A DNA stretch of 39,615 nt from JBDFMH01 sp047238125 (lineage in GTDB: Bacteria > Pseudomonadota > Alphaproteobacteria > Sphingomonadales > Sphingomonadaceae): NCBI RefSeq assembly GCF_047238125.1, contig NZ_JBDFMH010000003.1, positions 1-39,615 on the forward strand, written 5' to 3'. Position numbers and translations under genes: made by a program. Positions 8,051 to 16,174 of the stretch are shown here, piece after piece; positions within the stretch are counted from its first letter, which is position 1; every line of letters starts with the position of its first letter. The notes under the pieces were generated by a model. That model made no database searches, was not told the origin of the DNA, and worked only from the letters and a program-made list of their open reading frames with translations.

Positions 8051-8755
8051 TCATCGCCCCCTCTCCGGTTCAATCATCACCGTGCAGCGTACCGATTTGC
8101 CCGCCTTGGCCACCTCGCGCCCGCACCGCTCGATCGCCGCACGATTATCCTGCATCAACAGCCCGCCCCGGATCATCGCGTTCCATTGCTCGGGCTTGCT
8201 GACCGCCGCCAGTCGCCGGCTCGCCTCCCAAGTGTCGAGCCGCAAGGTCCGCGCCGCCATGCGCTCCGGCCATAGCCAGCTTTCGGGAACGGTGCGTGCG
8301 ACCATGCCGGCGAAGGCCGCCCATAGGACCATGCCCAGCACCATCCCGCCGATCGCCGTCCAGGCGAGCCGGCGCTTCTGCTCCTGCGCGATCGTCGCCG
8401 ACGCAACCAAGACGTTTAGACGGCGCGCCACCTCGTCCAGGCTGCTCCGCGCCGTGGCGATCGTCCGCTGGTCCTCGGCGCGGGCATTGCCGCCCGCCGC
8501 GACGATCCGATCGGCGACATAGCGGGGCGCAAGCCCGTCCTGCGCTGCCTTGGACAGCACCTCCAACCGCTCGCCCGCCGTGACGATCGCCTTCGCCATC
8601 CGGCCCAACGTCTCGCTATAGTCGGGCTGCTCGGGCAGTTCGGCGCGCTCGGTCGCCAGCCGCTCCACCGCGCGCCGCAACAGCGCCAGCTCGCCCTCAA
8701 CCCGCGCGAACGCCTCGGCCGCGGTTTCTCCGTCGTGCTCGTCCTCGTCCGCCAT
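8051..8755 (-). CDS. DUF6118-like protein downstream of relaxase
   Basis: A 234-aa protein with an Ala/Glu-rich, probably coiled-coil N-terminal part (about residues 10-75), a single hydrophobic segment (TAIGGMVLGMVLWAAFAGMV, about 133-152) and a C-terminal part with VRCTVMIEPERGR. It resembles the DUF6118 proteins found beside relaxase genes on sphingomonad plasmids. It starts 1 bp after the traA stop codon on the same strand, so it belongs to the mobilisation operon. It may be a membrane-anchored accessory protein; its function is unknown. Confidence 0.75.
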   Translation of the reverse strand: MADEDEHDGETAAEAFARVEGELALLRRAVERLATERAELPEQPDYSETLGRMAKAIVTAGERLEVLSKAAQDGLAPRYVADRIVAAGGNARAEDQRTIATARSSLDEVARRLNVLVASATIAQEQKRRLAWTAIGGMVLGMVLWAAFAGMVARTVPESWLWPERMAARTLRLDTWEASRRLAAVSKPEQWNAMIRGGLLMQDNRAAIERCGREVAKAGKSVRCTVMIEPERGR

Positions 8756-8756
8756 C

Positions 8757-11675
8757 CTACAGGCTCATCCCACGGTCGCGGTCGCGCCCGCCGATCTGCT
8801 GCGCCAGTTCCTGCCCGATCGACCGGCCGCGCTCCATTTTCAGCTCCAGCTCGGGGGCGCGCCTCGCCAGCGCGGATTCGAGCTGGGGATCGCGATGCAA
8901 CCCGCCCGCCAGCTTCTCCATGCGGCCCCGCAACCGCTCCGCGCCCGCCTTGTCACCGGCCCGCTCCATGCCGGCACGGTCGCGCTGCATGGCCCGCCAG
9001 CTCTCCACGAACCTGCCGGCGCGAAGCTCGGGGTCGGTGCGCACCCTGGCTTCCTCGGCCATCGCGCGCGCCGCTCCCGCGGTATTGCCCGCCGCGGCCT
9101 GCTCGGTCAGCCTGGGATCGCGTGCGAGCGCAGAAGCGAGGTCGCGCGCCGCGTCCGGACGGGTGCTGTCCAGCGCCGCGCCGGCTTTCTCAAGCGCCTG
9201 GGCCTGATGGGGCAGCACCGGCAAGTCCTTGGCCCGCATCCGGCCTATATCGGCCGCGGCGCGCGCGTAGCGCTCGATCGCCTTGGCCTGTGAGGGCGCC
9301 AGCGGCCGATCGGCCCCGACGCGCTCCGGCGACGTCGCTTTCTCGGGCGTCGCGGCCGGCTTCGGCCGGAACCCGGCGAACATGCCCCGCGCCTTGTCGC
9401 GCACCTTCTCGACCACCTGCCGCGCGAGTTCCGGGAACCGGATCTCGCGCCGCTCGGCGAACGCGCGCGCCCGGTCCTGGTCGGTCGGCGCATAGTCGGC
9501 CGCCATGTCCTTGCCCCGGTCGCGCGACAGGGCGCGGACAAGCTGGCGCTGGTCGGCGAAGTCGTCGCGGCCATAATGGAGCTGCACCCCGTCGCGGTGC
9601 CGCGACAAGCCAACATAGGCGCTGTGCCGGTCCATGCCGGGGGTGGCGAGAACATGGGCGCGATCGACCGTCACGCCCTGCGATTTGTGGAACGTCGCCG
9701 CATAGCCGTGATCGACATGGGCATAGTCCTTCGCCTCGAACGCGACGCGCTGGCCCCCATCAAGCCGGACGGACACACCCTCGGGCGTCACCCGCTCGAT
9801 GGTGCCGAGCGTGCCGTTCTTCACCCCTAGCGACCGCTCGTTCCGCAGGAACATCAAGCGGTCGCCCGCGGCGAAGTCGCGGGCTCCCCGCTCGGTCGCG
9901 AACGCCACGTCCTCACCTAAGTCGCCGGTCGCGCGAAGCCGGCCGCGGGCCTCCTCGTTCAGCTCGCGGACCTCGGCGTTGGTGTGGGTAAGAATGACGC
10001 GGGAGCGATCGGGCTCGGCCTGCCGCTGCCGGTCCCAGCCGTCCACCAGCTCGGCCCGCGCCTGCTCGCGCGTGTCGGCCGCCTGCACCATCCCATGCGC
10101 GTCATAGACGTGGATCGCCTCGCCTGTGCGGCCCGTGGCGAGCTGGCGCGTCGCCTCCTTCTGCCAGTCCTCGCGCTGCCGACGAACCTCGGCGATCTCG
10201 GCCGCGCCGTGGCGCTCGGTGATTGATCGGAACGCCGCGCCCGCCTCGATCGCCTGCAACTGCTCGGGATCACCAACGAGAACCACCTTTGCGCCTGCGT
10301 CGCGGGCATGGGACAGCACCCGCTCCATCTGGCGCGAGCCGATCATGCCGGCCTCGTCCACCACCAGCACGTCCCTGGGGCCTAGCTGCTCGCGCCCCTG
10401 CCCCCATGCGTGTTCAAGGCTGGCGATGGTGCGCGAGCTGATGCCGGACCCGCCCTCAAGGTTCTCGGCCGCGATGCCCGACAAGGCCCCGCCGCGCACG
10501 GTGTAACCCTGCCCCTCCCATGCCTCGCGCGCGACGCCCAGCATCGCCGATTTGCCGGTGCCGGCGTAGCCGACAACGGCCGCCAGCCCTTCCTTACCGG
10601 TGATATGGTCGAAGGCGTCGCGCTGTTCGGCCGAAAGGACAAGCCCCCTGCCCTCGGCCTTGGCCGTAGCGCGCTCGCGCTGCCGATCGGCGACACCATG
10701 CTCGGCGCGGCCCGCCAGCTCGTCGCCGGCGCGCTCAAGCCGGCCCTCCACCGCGATCATGTCGCGCGACGTGAACCTCTCCTGGTCGCGCCCGTCCTTG
10801 CCCAGCGCGACCAGCTCGGGGGACGCGCGCACGGCGCTCATCACCCGGTCGAACTGCTCCTTGCCGTCGCTGTGCCGGAACGCGAACACGGCAAGGTCAC
10901 GGGTCGTGAACGTCGCCTGCTGCCGCGTGATGCCGTCCAGCGCGATCGACGCGTTAGCGACGATCTTCTCGCCGTTGTCGCGGGCAATCCGGGCGTGATC
11001 CTCGATCCGCTCGGCCTCAAGCCCCTGCCCCGGTCGGCGCGATGCCGCCGGGCCGATCTTGTGCTGCGGCTCCAGCTCGATGCCCTGCGCCTCGTAGGAG
11101 CGATGGTCGATGCGACCTTCCAGCCCCAGCTCGGCCATCCGCTCGTTGACGTGCGCGGCCCACGCCTCGCGCCACTCCTTCAGCAGCTCGGTGCTATTCC
11201 AGTCGCGAACCTTTTTGCCGAACCCGTCCGGCCCCACCTCGCGCATCGCCAGCATCACATGCGCGTGCGGTTTCGGGCTGCCGTCTTTCGCCTTGTCCCA
11301 ATGCACGTTCAGGTCCGCGACCATCCCGCGCTTCACGAACTCGCGCTCCACGAAGTCACGCGCGAGCTGCACCCCTTGGCGTTCGCTCATCTCGCGCGGA
11401 ATCGAGAACTCCACCTCGCGGGCAAGCTGCGCGTCCTTGCGCTTCTCCCCTGCCTCCACTTCGTTCCACAAGGCGGCGCGTTCGTTTAAACGCTCCGGCG
11501 CGCCCTCCGGCAACATCACCTCGGAGTGGATCACGCCCGCCTTGTTGCTGAAATCGTGATCGCGCCCCAACCGGTCGTCGTGCAGCTCGGACGCGGAACG
11601 ATAGGCGGCGCTGGCGACCGCGCTCGAACCGTTCGCGCGGCTGATGACCTTGGCGGAAAAGTGATAGATCGCCAT
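8757..11675 (-). CDS. traA: Ti-type conjugative relaxase-helicase TraA
   Basis: A 972-aa protein of the MOBQ/Ti TraA class. The N-terminal MobA/MobL relaxase domain (about 1-220) has the metal-binding histidines in NVHWD (H125) and PHAHVML (H137, H139) and a candidate nicking tyrosine in AAYRS (Y25). A RecD/TrwC-like helicase domain follows, with Walker A GYAGTGKS (369-376), Walker B VVDEAGM (438-444), VGDPEQLQAI and, near residue 690, ATFHKSQGVTVDRAHVL. The Arg/Ala-rich C-terminus may bind the coupling protein. It would nick oriT and unwind the transferred strand. It diverges from the traC/traD-like genes, with oriT between. Confidence 0.95.
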   Translation of the reverse strand: MAIYHFSAKVISRANGSSAVASAAYRSASELHDDRLGRDHDFSNKAGVIHSEVMLPEGAPERLNERAALWNEVEAGEKRKDAQLAREVEFSIPREMSERQGVQLARDFVEREFVKRGMVADLNVHWDKAKDGSPKPHAHVMLAMREVGPDGFGKKVRDWNSTELLKEWREAWAAHVNERMAELGLEGRIDHRSYEAQGIELEPQHKIGPAASRRPGQGLEAERIEDHARIARDNGEKIVANASIALDGITRQQATFTTRDLAVFAFRHSDGKEQFDRVMSAVRASPELVALGKDGRDQERFTSRDMIAVEGRLERAGDELAGRAEHGVADRQRERATAKAEGRGLVLSAEQRDAFDHITGKEGLAAVVGYAGTGKSAMLGVAREAWEGQGYTVRGGALSGIAAENLEGGSGISSRTIASLEHAWGQGREQLGPRDVLVVDEAGMIGSRQMERVLSHARDAGAKVVLVGDPEQLQAIEAGAAFRSITERHGAAEIAEVRRQREDWQKEATRQLATGRTGEAIHVYDAHGMVQAADTREQARAELVDGWDRQRQAEPDRSRVILTHTNAEVRELNEEARGRLRATGDLGEDVAFATERGARDFAAGDRLMFLRNERSLGVKNGTLGTIERVTPEGVSVRLDGGQRVAFEAKDYAHVDHGYAATFHKSQGVTVDRAHVLATPGMDRHSAYVGLSRHRDGVQLHYGRDDFADQRQLVRALSRDRGKDMAADYAPTDQDRARAFAERREIRFPELARQVVEKVRDKARGMFAGFRPKPAATPEKATSPERVGADRPLAPSQAKAIERYARAAADIGRMRAKDLPVLPHQAQALEKAGAALDSTRPDAARDLASALARDPRLTEQAAAGNTAGAARAMAEEARVRTDPELRAGRFVESWRAMQRDRAGMERAGDKAGAERLRGRMEKLAGGLHRDPQLESALARRAPELELKMERGRSIGQELAQQIGGRDRDRGMSL

Positions 11676-11704
11676 GACACTTGCGATACTGCCTTACTTA
11701 GCGC

Positions 11705-11733
11705 ACGTCGGCAACGACGTATAAGCGCGCACT
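11705..11733. other. oriT: Candidate oriT with inverted repeat and nick region
   Basis: ACGTCG-GCAA-CGACGT is a perfect inverted repeat, followed at once by ATAAGCGCGCACT. CGACGTATAAGCGCGCACT resembles the nick region recalled for the Ti plasmid oriT (CGACGTATAATTGCGCCCT) and the RSF1010 pattern TAAxTGCGCCCT. The place, between the divergent traA and traC/D-like genes, is where oriT lies in Ti-type systems. The exact nick position is not determined. Confidence 0.7.
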
Positions 11734-11844
11734 CACAATCCGCTGCGCTCCTCGTGATTGCCTGCCGCCCGCTTCACTTGTGGGTTGCCTGCTCCATCCG
11801 GTTTGCTAGGCTGCGGTGATCCTGACGCGGAAGGAGAAGGCACC

Positions 11845-12171
11845 ATGCGAAAGGTGCGCGACTATGACGCGGAGTTGAAGGCGCTGGAGGAACGCGCGCG
11901 TGCGATCAAGGCGCGCCGCGTCGAACAGCTCGGCCAGCTCGTCACCGCGACAGGCGCCGATGCGCTCGACCTAGAAACGCTCGCCGGCGCGCTGCTCGAC
12001 GCCGTCGCCATGAAGGATGCGGAAGCGAAGGAGGCGTGGCGTGCGAAGGGCGCCGCGTTCTTTCACCGGCGCTCGCGCAAAGCTGGTCGGACTGCTGGCG
12101 GCAACAGCGACAGCGCAGCGACGCAACCGGGCGCTGATCCAGCGTCTGGAAGCGGCGAGGCGTCGGGCTGA
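11845..12171 (+). CDS. TraC/TraD-like conjugal transfer accessory protein
   Basis: A 108-aa charged protein starting MRKVRDYDAELKALEERARA, with an N-terminal coiled-coil helix, a middle part GQLVTATGADALDLETLAGALLDAV and a Ser/Gly-rich tail. This is the layout of small Ti-type TraC-like DNA-processing proteins, which assist the relaxase at oriT. The ATG at 11845 follows AAGGAGAAGG. The 3' part overlaps the next gene by about 130 bp in another frame. Confidence 0.8.
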   Translation: MRKVRDYDAELKALEERARAIKARRVEQLGQLVTATGADALDLETLAGALLDAVAMKDAEAKEAWRAKGAAFFHRRSRKAGRTAGGNSDSAATQPGADPASGSGEASG

Positions 12172-12436
12172 TACGCGGCGCTGGGTCGTGCAACGCCGTG
12201 AGCGCACCCGCCACCTGATCGAGCTGGGCGGCCTCGTCCAGAAGGCCGGCCTGGTCGAACTCGCAGACGACGATCGCGCCACCCTTTACGGCGCCCTGCT
12301 CGAGCTGGCGGGCCGTGCGCGTGGCGATGATGCCGGCAACGTGCTGGCGCTGTGGAAACGGCGCGGCAAGCGGGCGTTCGACGCGGAAAGCGAAGCATCG
12401 GGAGCGTCGGGTCGCGACGCGGAGGCGGCATCGTGA
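12041..12436 (+). CDS. traD: TraD-family conjugal transfer protein
   Basis: A basic protein of about 131 aa. The conserved part is RRERTRHLIELGGLVQKAGL followed by DRATLYGALLELAGRA, which matches the small Ti-type TraD family. GTG at 12041 is chosen because AAGGAGG ends about 6 nt before it; ATG at 12017 is also open. Either start leaves a large out-of-frame overlap with the gene before. The stop TGA overlaps the ATG of the antiporter gene (TGATG), so translation is probably coupled. Confidence 0.8.
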   Translation: MRRAPRSFTGARAKLVGLLAATATAQRRNRALIQRLEAARRRADTRRWVVQRRERTRHLIELGGLVQKAGLVELADDDRATLYGALLELAGRARGDDAGNVLALWKRRGKRAFDAESEASGASGRDAEAAS

Positions 12437-13638
12437 TGGAACACGTCGATATCGTCACGCTGGGGCTGCTGCTACTGGTGGCCTGCTTCGTGGCGATCGT
12501 CACCCGGCGCGTCGGCCTCCCCTACACAATCGGCCTTGTCGTGGCTGGAATCGCGCTCAGCCTTGCAGGCTATCGCAGCGGTCTCGTCCTCACCCCCGAT
12601 CTGGTCTTCACGGTCCTGCTCCCACCGCTCGTCTTCGAGGCGGCGCTGCATCTCAAATGGCAGCGCTTCCGCGAACGGGGGTCGCTGGTCCTGAGTCTCG
12701 CCTTTGTCGGCACGCTGCTGTCGGCGATGCTGGTCGCGAGCGGAATGCACTGGCTGGTCGGATGGAGCTGGCAGGCGTCGCTCCTGTTCGGCTCGCTTAT
12801 CGCCGCGACCGATCCCGTGGCGATCATCGCCATGATGAAGGAACAGGATGCCGATCCCCGGCTGCGGTTCACGCTCGAAGCCGAAAGCCTGCTCAACGAC
12901 GGTGCCGCCGCCGTTCTGTTCGGCCTGTGCGCTGCGGCCGTCGCGGGCGCGCCCACCGATGCGGTAACGGTCGCCCAATCGTTCGGGCTAACCGTGTTCG
13001 GCGGCATCACCTGCGGCCTGGCGGTTGCCTGGGGCCTGCTGCTGGTGGCCGGACGGTCCGACGATCATCTGGTGGAGCTGACCCTGACCGTACTGGCCGC
13101 CTACGGCTCGTTCCTGATCGCGGAAGAGCTGCACGTCTCGGGCGTGCTGGCGACGATGGCGGCAGGCATGTTGGTCGGAAATTACGGACGGGGACGCTTG
13201 CTTACCGAACGGGGTGGCGATGCACTGATCCGCTTCTGGGAGTTCGCTGCCTTCCTCGCCAACTCGGTCATCTTCCTACTGATCGGAAGCCGGGAGGCGG
13301 AACAGCCGCTGGTGGCCTTCCTGTTCCCGGCCGCGGTCGCCACCCTGCTGGTCCTGGCCGGTCGCGCCGCGGCGATCTATCCGATCGCCGCGCTGTTCGG
13401 GCGCACCCGCCAGGCGATCGATGGAATGACCCAGCATATCCTCTTCTGGGGTGGTCTGCGCGGCGCACTCGGGCTTGCGCTGGCCTTGGCGGTGCCTGCC
13501 GCCCTGCCCGAACGCGACGCGCTGGTCAGCGTCGCGTTCGCCGTCGTGGCCTTCTCGCTGTTCGTCCAGGGCGGCACCATGCCGTGGCTGCTGCGGCGGG
13601 CTAGGCGGAACCCTGATGCACCGGAGATACGGGGATGA
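12436..13638 (+). CDS. CPA1-family Na+/H+ antiporter
   Basis: A 400-aa polytopic membrane protein of the NhaP/NHE type. The key motifs are LIAATDPVAIIAMMKE, with the ion-binding Asp, and LEAESLLNDGAAAVLFGL. The ATG at 12436 overlaps the traD stop, with GGAGG 5' of it, and the 3' end overlaps the next gene by 4 bp. It is therefore embedded in the mobilisation operon between traD and traG. It could protect the cell from Na+ or pH stress during transfer, or simply be cargo; neither is shown. Confidence 0.9.
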   Translation: MEHVDIVTLGLLLLVACFVAIVTRRVGLPYTIGLVVAGIALSLAGYRSGLVLTPDLVFTVLLPPLVFEAALHLKWQRFRERGSLVLSLAFVGTLLSAMLVASGMHWLVGWSWQASLLFGSLIAATDPVAIIAMMKEQDADPRLRFTLEAESLLNDGAAAVLFGLCAAAVAGAPTDAVTVAQSFGLTVFGGITCGLAVAWGLLLVAGRSDDHLVELTLTVLAAYGSFLIAEELHVSGVLATMAAGMLVGNYGRGRLLTERGGDALIRFWEFAAFLANSVIFLLIGSREAEQPLVAFLFPAAVATLLVLAGRAAAIYPIAALFGRTRQAIDGMTQHILFWGGLRGALGLALALAVPAALPERDALVSVAFAVVAFSLFVQGGTMPWLLRRARRNPDAPEIRG

Positions 13639-13916
13639 GCGATTTCGATATCGAGGCAATCCGCGCGCAAATTCGCGCAATGGATTTCGTGCGCGGATCG
13701 CCGGCGGAAGTCGCCATGTGGCACGAGGACATGGCGAACTCCCGCGCCAACCTCGTAATCGAGAACATGATCCCGACGCCCAACGAGGATGCGTTTTTCG
13801 AGATGATGGTGGATGAGGGCGTGTCCCCTCCCCTCGTGTCGCAAATCCTGCTCCGGCTGCTCGATCATCCTGACGCCGATCGGTCCCTGCCGATCACGCC
13901 GATAGCAGCGCACTGA
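13635..13916 (+). CDS. VbhA-antitoxin-like small protein
   Basis: A 93-aa acidic protein overlapping the antiporter stop by 4 bp and the traG start by 1 bp. The segment NSRANLVIENMIPTPNEDAF followed by EGVSPPLVSQILLRLLD lines up with the VbhA antitoxin of Bartonella (motif S/T-x3-E-G/N, then a P-x-P turn, then a Gly and a second helix). Here the first position of the inhibitory motif is Asn (NLVIEN), not Ser/Thr. VbhA-type proteins block Fic toxins. No Fic gene (HPFx[D/E]GN motif) is visible in the window, so it is an orphan or has another role. Confidence 0.6.
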   Translation: MSDFDIEAIRAQIRAMDFVRGSPAEVAMWHEDMANSRANLVIENMIPTPNEDAFFEMMVDEGVSPPLVSQILLRLLDHPDADRSLPITPIAAH

Positions 13917-15451
13917 TGCCCAGGCGGCGGATCGGCCCGCTGTTCGCGGTCTTCGTCGCCTTCGTGGTGCTGATGGCGAGCAACGCCTGGCTCAAGGGCA
14001 TCTTCGGCTATGGCGAGATAGCGACCGACATTCCGTTCCTGCTGGCGGGCGCGGTCCTGTTCCTGGCCTGGCGGTTCAACCGGCGTGCCGCCGGCCAGCG
14101 TAACGAGCTGCTCGGCTCCGCCCGCTTCGGCGATCGGGCGGACGTGCGGAAACTCGAAGCCTCCGGGGATCTCCTGATCGGCCGCTCGGCGAAGTCGGGC
14201 AAGCTGCTCCGCTATGATGGCGCGGCGCATCTGCTGACGATGGCTCCGACGCGCTCGGGCAAGGGCGTCGGCACGATCATTCCGAACCTGCTGCTGCTCG
14301 ATCGCTCGATCATCTGCGTCGATCCCAAGGGCGAGAACGCGCGCGTCACCGCCCGCGCGCGTTCCGCCAAGGGCAAGGTCTGGTGCCTCGATCCGTTCGG
14401 CGTCTCCGGCCAGCCTCCTGCCCGCTACAATCCGCTCGATCGGCTCGACCCTGCCAGCCTCGATCTTGCGGAGGACGCGAACACGCTCGCCGACGCGCTG
14501 GTGCATGATGCGCCGGGGCAGTCAGGCGAAGCGCATTGGAACGAGGAAGCCAAGGCACTCATCGCCGGGCTGGTCCTGCACACCGTCGTCCACGAGCCCG
14601 CCGATCGCCGCGTGCTTGCCGTCGTGCGCGACAAGCTGACGCTACCTCCTGCCCACTTCGCCGCGCTGCTGGCCGATATGCAGGACAGCGCCGGCGCCGG
14701 CGGTCTGATCGCACGCGCCGCCAATCGCCAGCTCGGCAAGTCCGACCGCGAAGCCGCCGGCGTGCTGTCCTCGGCCCAGCGCCACACCCATTTTCTTGAC
14801 AGCCCGCGCATCGTCGCCAGCACCGCCGCGTCCGATTTCACCTTCGCCGGATTAAAGGAAACGACGGGCACGGTGTTCCTGGTGCTGCCGCCCGATCGGC
14901 TCGACACCTATGCGCGCTGGCTGCGCCTTCTCGTATCGCAGGCCGTCACCGACATGGCGCGCTCGCCGGCGAAGCCCGCGCGCCCGGTCCTGTTCCTGCT
15001 CGACGAGTTCGCCGCGCTCGGCCGCCTCGAACCGGTCGAGCGCGCGATGGGATTGATGGCCGGCTATGGGCTCCAGCTCTGGCCGATCCTCCAGGACATG
15101 CACCAGCTCAAGGCGATCTATGGTGAGCGAGCCGGCACCTTCATGTCCAACGCGGGCGTCATCCAGACGTTCGGGGTCAACGATCATGCCACCGCCGACA
15201 TGCTCTCGCGCACAATCGGCGACACCACGATCGAATACGATACCGTCAGCACGTCGCGGGGCATTGGTTGGGGCGACAATCGCGCCGGCCCCTCGGAAAG
15301 CGTCAGCGCGCACGTCTCGACGCCCGACGAAATCATGCGGATGCGACCCGACCAGGTGCTGCTGCTGCGCCAAGGCGAACACCCGCTCGCGGTCGAGAAA
15401 ATCCGCTACTACGACCAGCGCGAGTTCGCCGGCCTGTTCGATCCTGCCTGA
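13916..15451 (+). CDS. traG: TraG/VirD4-type coupling protein
   Basis: A 511-aa inner-membrane ATPase that connects the relaxase-DNA complex to a type IV secretion channel. Two N-terminal membrane segments (about 8-22 and 38-52) are followed by Walker A APTRSGKGVG (110-119), CVDPKGEN, and Walker B VLFLLDEFAALG (358-369). It is shorter than most TraG proteins (about 600 aa or more) but keeps the core. It is the last gene of the mobilisation operon. No VirB/Trb genes are present, so it must use another element's channel. Confidence 0.92.
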   Translation: MPRRRIGPLFAVFVAFVVLMASNAWLKGIFGYGEIATDIPFLLAGAVLFLAWRFNRRAAGQRNELLGSARFGDRADVRKLEASGDLLIGRSAKSGKLLRYDGAAHLLTMAPTRSGKGVGTIIPNLLLLDRSIICVDPKGENARVTARARSAKGKVWCLDPFGVSGQPPARYNPLDRLDPASLDLAEDANTLADALVHDAPGQSGEAHWNEEAKALIAGLVLHTVVHEPADRRVLAVVRDKLTLPPAHFAALLADMQDSAGAGGLIARAANRQLGKSDREAAGVLSSAQRHTHFLDSPRIVASTAASDFTFAGLKETTGTVFLVLPPDRLDTYARWLRLLVSQAVTDMARSPAKPARPVLFLLDEFAALGRLEPVERAMGLMAGYGLQLWPILQDMHQLKAIYGERAGTFMSNAGVIQTFGVNDHATADMLSRTIGDTTIEYDTVSTSRGIGWGDNRAGPSESVSAHVSTPDEIMRMRPDQVLLLRQGEHPLAVEKIRYYDQREFAGLFDPA

Positions 15452-15508
15452 ACGGTCGGCGAAAGCACGAAATCCACACACCGCGGCTTGTTGCCCCCCC
15501 CCAAAAGA

Positions 15509-15543
15509 CGAACCCGCCACGGGTAGCAGCCGCGGCGGGTTCG
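15509..15543. terminator. Hairpin between converging traG and repA transcripts
   Basis: CGAACCCGCC and GGCGGGTTCG form a perfect 10-bp stem with a 15-nt loop, 58 bp after the traG stop. On the minus strand the stem is followed by TCTTTTGG, so it would work best as a terminator for the leftward parA-repA transcript. It may act in both directions. Confidence 0.6.
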
Positions 15544-15746
15544 ATGATCGCGATCGTAAAGTTGGGTGAAGCCGATATACCCGATCGAACCGGCGTTGGC
15601 GATAGCGCCGCTGGAAGGCGTTCACCGCTCTTAGGCTGCCTCCCTACCCTCAGCTTCTGATCGGCGCTCCACGGCCCGGAAAACAGGCCTCTGCGTCCGA
15701 TTTGCCGGGCACCGTCGCCTAAGTTGAAGCGCCCCCGGTCGCGCTT

Positions 15747-15900
15747 GGCTTTCTCGGAAAGCCTGCGGCGCTTGCGCCGCCTTGGTGACGCCAAAGGCGG
15801 CACGCAACGAAGGCGTATCGGCCGGTAGGCCGATTCCGCATTGCCCCCTCTCTAATGATGCTCTGTGCAACGCTGGTGGGTGAAACCCCGATGTGGGGTT
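15747..15900. other. Cluster of four hairpins, non-coding
   Basis: Four tight perfect inverted repeats stand in 154 bp: GGCTTTC/GAAAGCC (3-nt loop, 15747-15763), GCGGCGC/GCGCCGC (2-nt loop, 15765-15780), ATCGGCC/GGCCGAT (4-nt loop, 15817-15834) and AACCCC/GGGGTT (5-nt loop, 15884-15900). No convincing reading frame crosses them. They lie beside the iteron array, so a structured RNA or a single-strand initiation site is possible. Confidence 0.5.
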
Positions 15901-15961
15901 CGGCATGGCCTAAAGCGCGCACTATCGGGGTTTTGGCCCCTGTGTGGGTAGGTCGATTCGG

Positions 15962-15970
15962 TTATCCACA
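15962..15970 (+). promoter_or_regulatory. DnaA box
   Basis: TTATCCACA is a perfect match to the DnaA-box consensus TTATNCACA. It lies inside the iteron region, 20 bp from the first iteron, and supports this segment as the plasmid replication origin. Confidence 0.8.
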
Positions 15971-15975
15971 GCCCC

Positions 15976-16020
15976 GAGTCCTTAAGAAGAATCTCCTATG
16001 TAATAGGAGGTTTAAGACTC
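15976..16020. repeat. Nested palindrome in origin region
   Basis: CTCCTAT-GTA-ATAGGAG (15993-16009) is a perfect inverted repeat. It is nested in outer arms GAGTC(C)TTAA and TTAAGACTC. It is the most AT-rich part of the origin region and could be the melting site or a binding site for the initiator. Confidence 0.6.
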
Positions 16021-16174
16021 TTACGGAGTGACTTCCGCCTTATTAGACAATGACTTAACCGCCGTTTCAGGGGCCAAAACCCCGTGATTCGCGGGGCCAA
16101 AACCCCGTGATTCGCAGGGGCCATTCCCCCGATAGTTGGGCCGGGATCACTATCGGGGTTTTGGCCCCTGGCGT

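Larger units (their letters stand above)
15920..16170. repeat. oriV: Iteron array, candidate oriV
   Basis: Five copies of a repeat around CGGGGTTTTGGCCCCTG. Copies at 15920-15942 and 16148-16170 are identical over 23 bp (beginning CACTATC). Copies at 16068-16084 and 16093-16107 are in the opposite orientation and share the flank GTGATTCGC; a diverged copy stands at 16115-16136. A DnaA box and an AT-richer palindrome lie between the outer copies. The array is downstream of repA, which is the likely binding protein. Confidence 0.8.

Noticed and set aside
8735..9991. Long plus-strand open frame (418 codons) opposite traA
   Set aside because: It is Arg/Pro/Ala-rich, antisense to a clear relaxase-helicase gene and matches no family; long shadow frames are expected in high-GC coding DNA.
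10410..11489. Plus-strand open frame (359 codons) opposite traA
   Set aside because: It is antisense to conserved traA domains, with no ribosome binding site or recognisable domain.
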